Below are positions 57,019-64,000 of a DNA stretch of 64,000 bases, one piece after another. Source of the DNA: Streptomyces sp. SDr-06 (GTDB taxonomy: Bacteria > Actinomycetota > Actinomycetes > Streptomycetales > Streptomycetaceae); NCBI RefSeq assembly GCF_003324565.1, contig NZ_QOLA01000008.1, positions 124,001 to 188,000 on the forward strand, written 5' to 3'. The notes beneath the pieces are model-generated. The model saw only the letters and a program-made list of their open reading frames with translations, ran no database searches and had not been told where the DNA came from. Position numbers and translations under genes: made by a program. Numbering within the stretch: position 1 is the stretch's first letter; each line of letters starts with the position of its first letter.

Positions 57019-57354
57019 GAGCAAGCCTCTCGAACCGGCGATGAAAGGGGAGGGTGAAGACGGTGCTGGTGCTGCATGTTTCTGTTGCTGTGTTGACGTG
57101 CCGCGGGTGCTGAAAAGGTGCGGGCCGCGCGGGCGGCCCGGATCGGTCAATCTCTCTTGACCAACGCGCCACCTCCTGTTGTGGTCACGCTGCGGGGGCG
57201 TATGGGCATATGCACAGGGCGCGCAAGTCCCCGTACGCCCCTGCCGTACGGCTCCGCCGGGCCGCCCGCACAGCACGGCGCACCGGCGCGTACGCCCGCC
57301 GCCCAAGGGCCCATAGACTGGGACGCCGCTCTCGACAAAGCGAGGTAACCCCCA
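57019..57354. other. Divergent control region between the HTH gene and fmt
   Basis: About 336 bases with no convincing gene. It holds GGTCAA-TCTCTC-TTGACC (57145-57162), a perfect inverted repeat with six-base arms that could bind the HTH protein. TAGACT (57314-57319) about 36 bases before fmt is a likely -10. Confidence 0.5.
57145..57162. promoter_or_regulatory. Candidate operator, inverted repeat
   Basis: GGTCAA, six bases, TTGACC. It lies about 130 bases upstream of the HTH gene and 190 bases upstream of fmt. Confidence 0.45.
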
Positions 57355-58299
57355 GTGAAGCTCGTCTTCGCAGGCACCCCCGAGGTCGCCGTTCCCGCCC
57401 TGGACGCCTTGATCGCCTCCGGCCGGCACGAGGTCGCCGCGGTCGTCACCCGGCCCGACGCGCCCGCCGGGCGCGGGCGCAGGCTGGTGGCGAGCCCGGT
57501 GGCCGAGCGTGCCGAGGAGGCCGGCATCGAGGTGCTCAAGCCCGCCAAGCCGCGGGACGAGCAGTTCCTGGCCCGGCTGCGCGAGATCGCGCCGGACTGC
57601 TGCCCCGTCGTCGCGTACGGGGCGCTGCTGCCCAAGGTCGCCCTCGACATCCCGGCCCACGGCTGGGTCAATCTGCACTTCTCGCTGCTGCCCGCCTGGC
57701 GCGGGGCCGCGCCCGTGCAGCACGCCGTCATGGCGGGTGACGAGATCACCGGCGCCGCCACCTTCCTCATCGAGGAGGGCCTCGACTCGGGCCCGGTCTA
57801 CGGCACGGTCACCGAGGAGGTCCGCCCCACGGACACCAGCGGCGACCTGCTCACCCGGCTCGCGTTCGCGGGCGCCGGGCTGCTCGCCGCCACCATGGAC
57901 GGCATCGAGGACGGCACCCTGAAGGCCGTTCCGCAGCCCGCCGACGGCATCTCGCTCGCCCCGAAGATCACCGTCGAGATGGCGCTCGTCGACTGGGCGG
58001 CCCCGGCGCTGCGCGTCGACCGGGTGGTGCGCGGCTGCACCCCCGCGCCCGGCGCCTGGACCGTCTTCCGCGGCGAACGCCTCAAGCTCATCCAGGCGGC
58101 GCTGGTCACCGACCGCACCGACTTGGCGCCCGGCGAGCTCTCGGTCGCCAAGAACAACGTGTACGTGGGCACCGGATCGCACGCCGTGGAGCTGCTCTGG
58201 GTCCAGCCCCAGGGCAAGAAGCCGATGCGCGGCGCGGACTGGGCCCGCGGCGTCCGGATCGCCCCGGGTGAGCGTCTGGGCGGGGCGGACGTACGCTGA
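57355..58299 (+). CDS. fmt: Methionyl-tRNA formyltransferase
   Basis: A 314-residue enzyme that formylates initiator Met-tRNA. VFAGTPEVAVPALDALI and NLHFSLLPAWRGAAPVQHAVMAGD are the family motifs; the C-terminal tRNA-binding domain is present. GTG 57355 starts the family N-terminus. No def gene is nearby, and rsmB follows after 38 bases. Confidence 0.96.
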   Translation: MKLVFAGTPEVAVPALDALIASGRHEVAAVVTRPDAPAGRGRRLVASPVAERAEEAGIEVLKPAKPRDEQFLARLREIAPDCCPVVAYGALLPKVALDIPAHGWVNLHFSLLPAWRGAAPVQHAVMAGDEITGAATFLIEEGLDSGPVYGTVTEEVRPTDTSGDLLTRLAFAGAGLLAATMDGIEDGTLKAVPQPADGISLAPKITVEMALVDWAAPALRVDRVVRGCTPAPGAWTVFRGERLKLIQAALVTDRTDLAPGELSVAKNNVYVGTGSHAVELLWVQPQGKKPMRGADWARGVRIAPGERLGGADVR

Positions 58300-58337
58300 G
58301 GGGGTTCGCCCCATCTGATCCGCGGAGCACCTTTCAC

Positions 58338-59795
58338 GTGAACGATTCGCCACGTCGCAGCCCGAACCCCAGCGCGGGCAAGGGCGGCAAGCCGTACCGC
58401 CGGCCCAAGAAGGACCCCGTCCGCATCCTCGCCTTCGAGGCGCTGCGGGCCGTCGACGAGCGCGACGCCTACGCCAACCTCGTGCTGCCCCCGCTGCTCC
58501 GCAAGGCGCGCGAGGGCGGCACCTTCGACGCCCGGGACGCGGCGCTCGCCACCGAGCTCGTCTACGGCACCCTGCGCCGCCAGGGCACGTACGACGCGAT
58601 CATCGCGGCCTGCATCGACCGGCCGCTGCGCGAGGTCGACCCGCCAGTGCTCGACGTGCTCGCGCTCGGCGCACACCAGCTGCTCGGGACCCGGATCCCG
58701 ACGCACGCCGCGGTCTCCGCGAGCGTGGAGCTGGCGCGCGTGGTGCTCGGCGACGGGCGGGCCAAGTTCGTCAACGCCGTGCTGCGCAAGATCTCGGCCG
58801 ACGACCTGGACGGCTGGCTGGAGAAGGTCGCGCCCTCCTACGAGGACGACGCCGAGGACCACCTCGCGGTCGTGCACTCGCATCCGCGCTGGGTCGTCTC
58901 CGCGCTCTGGGACGCCCTCGGCGGCGGCCGGGCCGGCATCGAGGACCTCCTGGAGGCCGACAACGAGCGCCCCGAGGTGACCCTGGTCGCCCGCCCCGGG
59001 CGCTCCACCACCGACGAACTCCTCGACGCGCTCGGCGAGGAGGGCGGTCTGCCCGGCCGCTGGTCGCCGTACGCGGTGCGGATGGCCGAGGGCGGCGAGC
59101 CCGGCGCCCTGGAGGCGGTGCGCGAGGGCCGGGCCGGCGTGCAGGACGAGGGCAGCCAGCTCGTGGCCGCCGCCCTCGCGAACGCCCCCGTCGAGGGTCG
59201 CGACGAGCGCTGGCTGGACGGCTGTGCCGGTCCCGGCGGCAAGGCCGCCCTGCTCGCCGCGCTGGCCGCGGGCCGCGGCGCCACCCTGCTCGCCTCCGAG
59301 AAGCAGCCGCACCGGGCCCGCCTGGTGGAGCGCGCGCTGGCCGGCAACCCGGGCCCGTACCAGGTCATCGCGGCCGACGGCACCCGCCCGCCGTGGCTGC
59401 CCCAGTCCTTCGACCGCGTCCTGGTCGACGTCCCCTGCTCGGGCCTCGGCGCGCTGCGCCGCCGTCCGGAGGCCCGCTGGCGCCGCCGTCCCGAGGACCT
59501 GGACGGCTTCGCACCGCTCCAGCGCTCGCTGCTGCGCGAGGCCCTGTCGGCGGTGCGGATCGGCGGCGTCGTCGGGTACGCCACCTGCTCGCCGCACCTG
59601 GCCGAGACGCGGATCGTCGTCGAGGACGTCCTCAAGGGGCGCGGCGGCGCCGAGCCCGTCGAGGCCGAGTGGATCGACGTGCGCCCGCTGATGCCCGGCG
59701 TCGCGGGCCTGGGCGAGGGCCCGGACGTCCAGCTGTGGCCGCATCTGCATGGCACGGACGCCATGTACCTCGCGCTGCTGCGCCGCACGGGCTGA
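58338..59795 (+). CDS. rsmB: 16S rRNA (cytosine-5) methyltransferase RsmB
   Basis: A 485-residue protein. The N-terminal third is NusB-like (ILAFEALRAVDERDAYANLVLPPLL). The C-terminal SAM-dependent methyltransferase has DGCAGPGGKAALLAALA, DVPCSGLGALRRRPEARWR and ATCSPHLAETRIVV, with both catalytic Cys. It probably forms an operon with fmt. Confidence 0.95.
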   Translation: MNDSPRRSPNPSAGKGGKPYRRPKKDPVRILAFEALRAVDERDAYANLVLPPLLRKAREGGTFDARDAALATELVYGTLRRQGTYDAIIAACIDRPLREVDPPVLDVLALGAHQLLGTRIPTHAAVSASVELARVVLGDGRAKFVNAVLRKISADDLDGWLEKVAPSYEDDAEDHLAVVHSHPRWVVSALWDALGGGRAGIEDLLEADNERPEVTLVARPGRSTTDELLDALGEEGGLPGRWSPYAVRMAEGGEPGALEAVREGRAGVQDEGSQLVAAALANAPVEGRDERWLDGCAGPGGKAALLAALAAGRGATLLASEKQPHRARLVERALAGNPGPYQVIAADGTRPPWLPQSFDRVLVDVPCSGLGALRRRPEARWRRRPEDLDGFAPLQRSLLREALSAVRIGGVVGYATCSPHLAETRIVVEDVLKGRGGAEPVEAEWIDVRPLMPGVAGLGEGPDVQLWPHLHGTDAMYLALLRRTG

Positions 59796-59810
59796 GGAGT
59801 GACGGACCGT

Positions 59811-59848
59811 GCGCCCCAACTCGGCGCCCTGGTAACGGAGTTGGGCGC
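59811..59848 (+). terminator. Terminator after rsmB
   Basis: GCGCCCCAACTC and GAGTTGGGCGC pair with a single bulged C, 15 bases after the stop. Confidence 0.65.
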
Positions 59849-60022
59849 GTAACGGTTGGGTCGCCGTGGTGCGGGAGGGGCACCGGCCGCGCCCGTCGCC
59901 GGGCGCACGATCGCCTGCACAACCCGGTCGAACCGGCAGGATCGCCCGTGCCGCCCGGATCCGGACAGGCTTCGACCGGCACCATGGCAGGCAAGTTGCC
60001 CAGGGCATGGCAGGCTTGGGGC

Positions 60023-60706
60023 ATGGCTCAGATCAACCCCAGCATCCTTTCCGCGGACTTCGCCAGGCTGGCCGACGAGGCACAGGCCGTCGAAGGCGCC
60101 GACTGGCTCCACGTCGATGTCATGGACAACCACTTCGTGCCGAACCTGACGCTGGGGGTGCCCGTCGTGGAATCCCTCAGCCGGGCGACGAACACCCCGC
60201 TGGACTGCCACCTGATGATCGAGGACCCGGACCGCTGGGCCCCGCAGTACGTCGAGGCGGGGGCCGGATCGGTCACCTTCCACGTGGAGGCGGCCGCCGC
60301 CCCCGTGCGGCTGGCCCGGGAGATCCGCGCCAAGGGCGCCCGCGCCTCGATGGCGCTGAAGCCCGCGACGCCGATCGAGCCGTACGAGGACCTGCTCCCC
60401 GAGCTCGACATGTTGCTGATCATGACGGTCGAGCCCGGCTTCGGGGGCCAGTCCTTCCTCGACATCATGCTGCCCAAGATCCGCCGGACCCGGGAGCTGA
60501 TCGGCAAACACGGACTTGAACTCTGGCTCCAGGTCGACGGCGGCGTCTCGGCCTCGACGATCGAGCGCTGCGCCGAGGCCGGGGCCGACGTGTTCGTCGC
60601 CGGTTCGGCCGTCTACGGGGCCCAGGATCCGGCCGAAGCGGTGCGGGGCCTGCGCTCCCTGGCTGAACAGGCGACGGCGCTCGCACCCTGGGCATGCGCA
60701 CACTGA
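60023..60706 (+). CDS. rpe: Ribulose-phosphate 3-epimerase
   Basis: A 227-residue TIM-barrel enzyme of the pentose phosphate pathway. SILSADFARLADEA, HVDVMDNHFVPNLTLG and VEPGFGGQSFLDIML contain the metal ligands and catalytic Asp residues. ATG 60023 starts MAQINPSILS. The 227-base spacer upstream holds only the terminator and two copies of CATGGCAGGC. Confidence 0.95.
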   Translation: MAQINPSILSADFARLADEAQAVEGADWLHVDVMDNHFVPNLTLGVPVVESLSRATNTPLDCHLMIEDPDRWAPQYVEAGAGSVTFHVEAAAAPVRLAREIRAKGARASMALKPATPIEPYEDLLPELDMLLIMTVEPGFGGQSFLDIMLPKIRRTRELIGKHGLELWLQVDGGVSASTIERCAEAGADVFVAGSAVYGAQDPAEAVRGLRSLAEQATALAPWACAH

Positions 60707-60725
60707 ACCGCCACTGAGTGAACGG

Positions 60726-60739
60726 AGCCCCTCGGGGCT
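60726..60739 (+). terminator. Small hairpin after rpe
   Basis: AGCCCC-TC-GGGGCT, 20 bases after the stop. It is weak. Confidence 0.4.
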
Positions 60740-60766
60740 GATCAAGGACCGTTGGATCTGACAGGA

Positions 60767-60811
60767 TGAACAGCGAGTCCGGTGCGTGAACAGCAGTTTG
60801 TGAACAGCAGT
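60767..60811. repeat. Three TGAACAGC repeats upstream of the SorC gene
   Basis: Copies at 60767, 60787 and 60801; the last two extend to GTGAACAGCAGT. They lie between a possible -10 (CAGGAT, 60762-60767) and the start codon, so they may bind the regulator for autoregulation. Confidence 0.5.
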
Positions 60812-60823
60812 GAGGAGATCGCG

Positions 60824-61849
60824 GTGTCTGCAATGTCGGCGGGTCGGTCAGCCCTGCGGATGGGACCCGCGGAGCTGGTGCAGGCGGCGGCGATGGCCCG
60901 CCGCTTCTACCTGGAGGGGAAGTCCAAGATCCAGATCGCCGAGGAGTTCGGCGTGAGCCGCTTCAAGGTGGCCCGGGTCCTGGAGACCGCGCTGGAGCGC
61001 GACCTCGTGCGGATCGAGATCCGCGTCCCCGCCGAACTGGACGCGGAGCGATCCGACGCCCTGCGCGCCCGCTACGGTCTGCGGCACGCCGTGGTCGTCG
61101 AGTCCCCGGCCGAGGGCGAGGAGACCTCTCCCGACCCGGAGAACCTCGGTGAGGTCGCCGCCGACCTGCTCGGCGAGCTCGTCAGCGAGGGCGACGTGCT
61201 GGGCCTGGCCTGGGGCCGCTCCACGATCCACATGGCCGCCGCCCTCGACCGGCTGCTGCCCTGCACGGTCGTCCAGCTGACCGGGGTGTACGACGCGGGC
61301 ACCGCCGAGCGCGGCTCCGTCGAGGCGGTCCGCCGCGCCGCGCAGGTCTCCGGCGGCGAGGCCCACCCCATCTACGCCCCGATGCTGCTGCCCGACCCGG
61401 CCACCGCCGCCGCGCTGCGCAACCAGACCGGGATCGCCCGCGCCTTCGAGTACTTCGACAAGGTCACGGTCGCCGCGGTGTCCATCGGCTCGTGGGAGCC
61501 CGGCATCTCCACCGTCCACGACATGCTGACCGACGAGGAGCGGGCGCACTACGCCTCGCTCGGTGTCGCCGCCGAGATGTCCGCGCACCTCTTCGACGCG
61601 GAGGGCCGCCGGGTCGGCCGCGACCTGGGGGAGCGCTGCATCACGGTGGAGGCCGACCGGCTGCGGCGCATCCCGGAGGTCGTGGCGATCGCCGGCGGCC
61701 AGCGCAAGGCCGCCGCGATCGACGCGGTGCTGCGCTCCGGCCTGGTGACCAGCCTGGTCACGGACACCGCCGCGGCCGACTTCCTCCTGAACGAGACCGG
61801 CCCCAAGCCGCGCCCCGCGCTGGACCGCGCGGACCCGGACGGGATCTGA
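60824..61849 (+). CDS. SorC/DeoR-family sugar-responsive regulator
   Basis: A 341-residue SorC-type regulator. The HTH is at residues about 34-54 (SKIQIAEEFGVSRFKVARVL). The C-terminal sugar-binding domain, of NagB/RpiA-like fold, has LGLAWGRSTIHMAAALDRLL, SIGSWEPGISTVHDML and VAIAGGQRKAAAIDAVLRSGL. GTG 60824 is chosen because GAGGAG lies six bases upstream; GTG 60800 and 60782 are alternatives. The effector is unknown; rpe next to it hints at pentose phosphates. Confidence 0.9.
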   Translation: MSAMSAGRSALRMGPAELVQAAAMARRFYLEGKSKIQIAEEFGVSRFKVARVLETALERDLVRIEIRVPAELDAERSDALRARYGLRHAVVVESPAEGEETSPDPENLGEVAADLLGELVSEGDVLGLAWGRSTIHMAAALDRLLPCTVVQLTGVYDAGTAERGSVEAVRRAAQVSGGEAHPIYAPMLLPDPATAAALRNQTGIARAFEYFDKVTVAAVSIGSWEPGISTVHDMLTDEERAHYASLGVAAEMSAHLFDAEGRRVGRDLGERCITVEADRLRRIPEVVAIAGGQRKAAAIDAVLRSGLVTSLVTDTAAADFLLNETGPKPRPALDRADPDGI

Positions 61850-61877
61850 GGTACCGGGGGCGAGCGCCCCCGGTACC
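61850..61877. terminator. Bidirectional terminator after the SorC gene
   Basis: A perfect 12-base stem (GGTACCGGGGGC and complement) with a GAGC loop between convergent genes. Confidence 0.85.
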
Positions 61878-61883
61878 ACCGCG

Positions 61884-62972
61884 TCACGTGCCGTAGACGC
61901 GCTCCGCGTTGCCCGCCGACACCAGCGCGGCCACCCGCTCCGCATCGGCGGCCGACCAGGCCCCGGACCCGGTCCAGCCGTTCAGGAGCCGGTCCAGCGC
62001 CTCCCGGTAGAGCCGCGCCCCCACGACGTACAGCTCCGCGAGGCCGTACGCGTCCGTCGAGAACAGCAGCTTGCCGAACGGGGCCAGTTCCAGGAACTCG
62101 GCGAGCACCGCCCCGGCCCGGGCCCCGGTGTGCGTGAGCGACAGCCCCACGTCGGCGTACACTTGCGGATACACCTGCGCCAGATAGCCCGCGCCCCGCT
62201 GGTAGGGATAGCCGTGCAGCAGGATCACCCGGCAGCCCGTCGGGCGCACGGCCCGGATGAAGTCGGTGAGCAGCAGCGGGTCGCAGCGGTGCAGCCTGAG
62301 GTCGGGGTCGCCGAACCCGGTGTGCAGCTGGAGCGGCAGCCCCGTGTCCGCCGCCGACCACAGCAGATGGCGCAGCAGCACGGGCGAGGTGATCCGCCCG
62401 GCCCCGGCGGTCAGCCAGTCGGCGGTGGCCGCGCGGAGCTCGGCCGGTCTCGGCGGCTCGGGCGCGAGATCCAGGCCGTAGCGGTATCCGGCCACCGACT
62501 TGAAGCCGGCCGCGCCGCGGGCGGCGGCGCCGATCGCCGCGGCGAGGGCGGCCAGGAAGTTGTCCGGATCTCTCACCCCCTCGGCGGTGCGCTCGGCGAG
62601 CTGTTCCAGCCGTACGATCTCGCGCGCGCTCGCCCCGCTCAGCTCGGCCAGTTCGGCCGGGGTCGTCAGATCGCCCGGCAGCCCGGTGTCGACCAGGAAC
62701 GTGCCGATGCCGCTCGCGCCCAGGAGCAGCCGGTTGGCCTCCATGGCGCCCAGTTCGCGACGGCGGGCCAGATAGCGTTCCGGCGGGCAGTGCGGCTCAA
62801 GACCGAGCAGCGGCGGGCACCAGCGGCGCACCGCGAACCCGAGCTGGGTGTCGAAGAAGCTGGTGCCGTCCGCGGCCGGGGCGTCGGACTCGGTCAGGAA
62901 CGCCTCGAAGGCGGCGTCGTCGGGGTCGGAGCGCAGCACGCCGTGACAATGGTGGTCGACGAGCGGCAGCAC
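61884..62972 (-). CDS. Amidohydrolase (FluG N-terminal-like)
   Basis: A 362-residue metal-dependent amidohydrolase. The N-terminal LVDHHCHGVL carries the HXH-type metal ligands; LQLHTGFGDPDLRLHRCDP and ILLHGYPYQRGAGYLAQVYPQVYADVGL resemble the family, and FSTDAYGLAELY supplies an Asp. In fungal FluG the same domain is fused to a glutamine-synthetase-like domain. Here it directly follows such a gene (stop and start adjacent, TGAGTG). The GTG start at 62972 has GGGAGG upstream. The substrate is unknown. Confidence 0.88.
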   Translation of the reverse strand: MLPLVDHHCHGVLRSDPDDAAFEAFLTESDAPAADGTSFFDTQLGFAVRRWCPPLLGLEPHCPPERYLARRRELGAMEANRLLLGASGIGTFLVDTGLPGDLTTPAELAELSGASAREIVRLEQLAERTAEGVRDPDNFLAALAAAIGAAARGAAGFKSVAGYRYGLDLAPEPPRPAELRAATADWLTAGAGRITSPVLLRHLLWSAADTGLPLQLHTGFGDPDLRLHRCDPLLLTDFIRAVRPTGCRVILLHGYPYQRGAGYLAQVYPQVYADVGLSLTHTGARAGAVLAEFLELAPFGKLLFSTDAYGLAELYVVGARLYREALDRLLNGWTGSGAWSAADAERVAALVSAGNAERVYGT

Positions 62973-64000
62973 TCAGTACCTCCCGCGGGTGGCCTCGGCG
63001 ATCTCCTGCGGCGTACGGCCGTCGAACAGCTTCGTCTCGGCCTGGCGCACCGCGACGATCGCCTCGAAGAGCCGGTCGCCGAGCGCCTCGCGCAGCGCCG
63101 CCGACTTGGTGAAGTGGCCGAGCGCCTCGGGCAGCGAGGTGGGCAGCCGCCGGGCGCCGTCGGTGTTGACGGGGTCGCCCGCCACCGGCTCCGGCAGCCG
63201 CAGGCCCGCGTCGATCCCGGCGAGCCCGGCGGCGATCAGGGCGCCGGTCACGAGATAGGGGTTGGCCGCCGGGTCGAAGGACTTGACCTCGGCGTTGGCC
63301 GCGTCCTCGGCGCCGGGCGGCCCGGCGACGAACCGCAGCGCCGCCTCGCGGTTCTCCAGACCCCAGCACTGGAAGGCGCCGGCCCAGCTGGACGGCGTCA
63401 GCCGCAGGTAGCTCGCGGGGGTCGGCGCGCCGATGGCGAGCAGCGCGGGCAGCGCGTCGAGGACGCCGGCGAGGAAGCTCTCGCTGGTCGCGCTCATCCC
63501 GGCCGGGCCCTCGCCGCCCCGGCACAGGTTGCGGCCGTCCTGCCAGAGGCTGAGGTGGACATGGCCGCCGTTGCCCACGCCCTCCGGGTCGGCGACCGGC
63601 CCGAACCAGGGGGTGAGGCCGTGCTGGAGCGAGACCGCCCGGATCGTCTCGCGGACCAGCACCGCGAGGTCGGCCGCGCCCACCGGGTCGGCCGGGGCCA
63701 CCGACACCTCGAACTGGCCCGGGGTGTACTCCGGGTGGATCTGCAGGACCTCGACGCCCTGCGCCTCCAGCGCGCCGAGCACGTCGCCCACGTACGCGGA
63801 GCGCTCGACGACCCGGGCCATCCCGTAGGCCGGGCCCGCGAGCGGCGGGTCCACGATCCACTCCGTCTCGAAGCCCATGCGCAGCTCGATGCCGCGCTCG
63901 GCGGCCCGCTCCGTCATCCGGCGCGCGAACTGCCTCTGGCAGGCGTCGTAGGGCCGCCCCGACTGCTCGAAGCGGTCGACCGGCGCCCAGGCCCAGCCGG
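62973..64000 (-). CDS. Glutamine-synthetase family protein (N-terminus outside window)
   Basis: The C-terminal 342 residues of a GS-like enzyme; the start lies beyond 64000. Conserved segments are GVGNGGHVHLSLWQDG (metal/ATP site), ENREAALRFVAG and AEVKSFDPAANPYLVTGALI. Several Arg residues of GSI are altered (for example LENREAALR), suggesting that the ligand is another amine rather than ammonia. With the amidohydrolase it resembles FluG or gamma-glutamyl-amide synthetases such as the GlnA3/GlnA4 types of Streptomyces. Confidence 0.88.
   Translation of the reverse strand, partial: GWAWAPVDRFEQSGRPYDACQRQFARRMTERAAERGIELRMGFETEWIVDPPLAGPAYGMARVVERSAYVGDVLGALEAQGVEVLQIHPEYTPGQFEVSVAPADPVGAADLAVLVRETIRAVSLQHGLTPWFGPVADPEGVGNGGHVHLSLWQDGRNLCRGGEGPAGMSATSESFLAGVLDALPALLAIGAPTPASYLRLTPSSWAGAFQCWGLENREAALRFVAGPPGAEDAANAEVKSFDPAANPYLVTGALIAAGLAGIDAGLRLPEPVAGDPVNTDGARRLPTSLPEALGHFTKSAALREALGDRLFEAIVAVRQAETKLFDGRTPQEIAEATRGRY

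Noticed and set aside
57118..57348. Small gene upstream of fmt (77 codons)
   Set aside because: Biased composition, no ribosome site, and it runs over the likely fmt promoter.

Overview
The window is high-GC actinobacterial chromosome and almost certainly Streptomyces. The evidence is extreme third-position GC, frequent GTG/TTG starts, leaderless-type promoters, BldD, the actinobacterial integration host factor (sIHF), phosphatidylinositol-mannoside genes, and a gene order I recognise from the Streptomyces core chromosome. I could not run a search, so the genus rests on recognition. No tRNA, rRNA, CRISPR array, insertion sequence or prophage gene was seen.

Layout. 1-2013: the end of a PIM acyltransferase gene and pimA. 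2321-2866: a small membrane protein. 3001-5371: pdxS-pdxT (PLP synthesis) and a YebC-type regulator. 5434-7762: ruvC-ruvA-ruvB behind a DNA-damage-type promoter. 7927-11973: yajC, secD, secF, apt. 12170-14671: relA, facing a DUF349 gene and a cyclophilin on the minus strand. 17090-19077: a metallo-beta-lactamase-fold hydrolase and hisS. 19172-19353: a fused remnant of an ABC transporter. 19501-21551: a VKOR-like membrane oxidoreductase and rarA. 21558-23088: a frameshifted DUF2470 gene and rpsD, separated by an iron box. 23110-25269: a STAND ATPase. 25452-29359: two small envelope-associated genes, alaS and ruvX. 29461-35376: mltG, then aroE, aroC, aroK, aroB and aroQ. 35508-38682: a P-loop kinase-like protein, an M24 peptidase, efp and nusB. 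38846-39346: bldD on the minus strand. 39642-49706: pyrR, pyrB, pyrC, an unknown membrane gene, carA, carB, pyrD, pyrF. 50078-52727: sIHF, gmk, rpoZ, coaBC. 52948-56414: metK and priA. 56479-57018: a small HTH gene (minus). 57355-60706: fmt, rsmB, rpe. 60824-61849: a SorC-type regulator. 61884-64000: an amidohydrolase and the C-terminal part of a glutamine-synthetase-like protein (minus), a split FluG-like pair.

How the genes work together. Most genes are housekeeping and form functional operons: pyridoxal phosphate, Holliday-junction processing, Sec accessory proteins, chorismate and pyrimidine synthesis, translation start and elongation. Strong inverted repeats end many units, including paired terminators between convergent genes.

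Main points of interest. (1) Three separate repair units (ruvCAB, rarA, priA) each have the same promoter layout, TTGTCAGT(G/C)-8 nt-TAGnnn, matching the RecA-independent DNA-damage promoter (RecA-NDp, PafBC-type) of mycobacteria. (2) A deleted ABC transporter leaves only its first codons joined to the last membrane helix of a permease. (3) A DUF2470 gene is frameshifted at a six-base homopolymer and sits beside a near-perfect DmdR/IdeR iron box. (4) The sIHF leader has tandem promoters with a stable hairpin between them. (5) A long palindrome precedes metK. (6) The amidohydrolase/GS-like pair resembles a split FluG.
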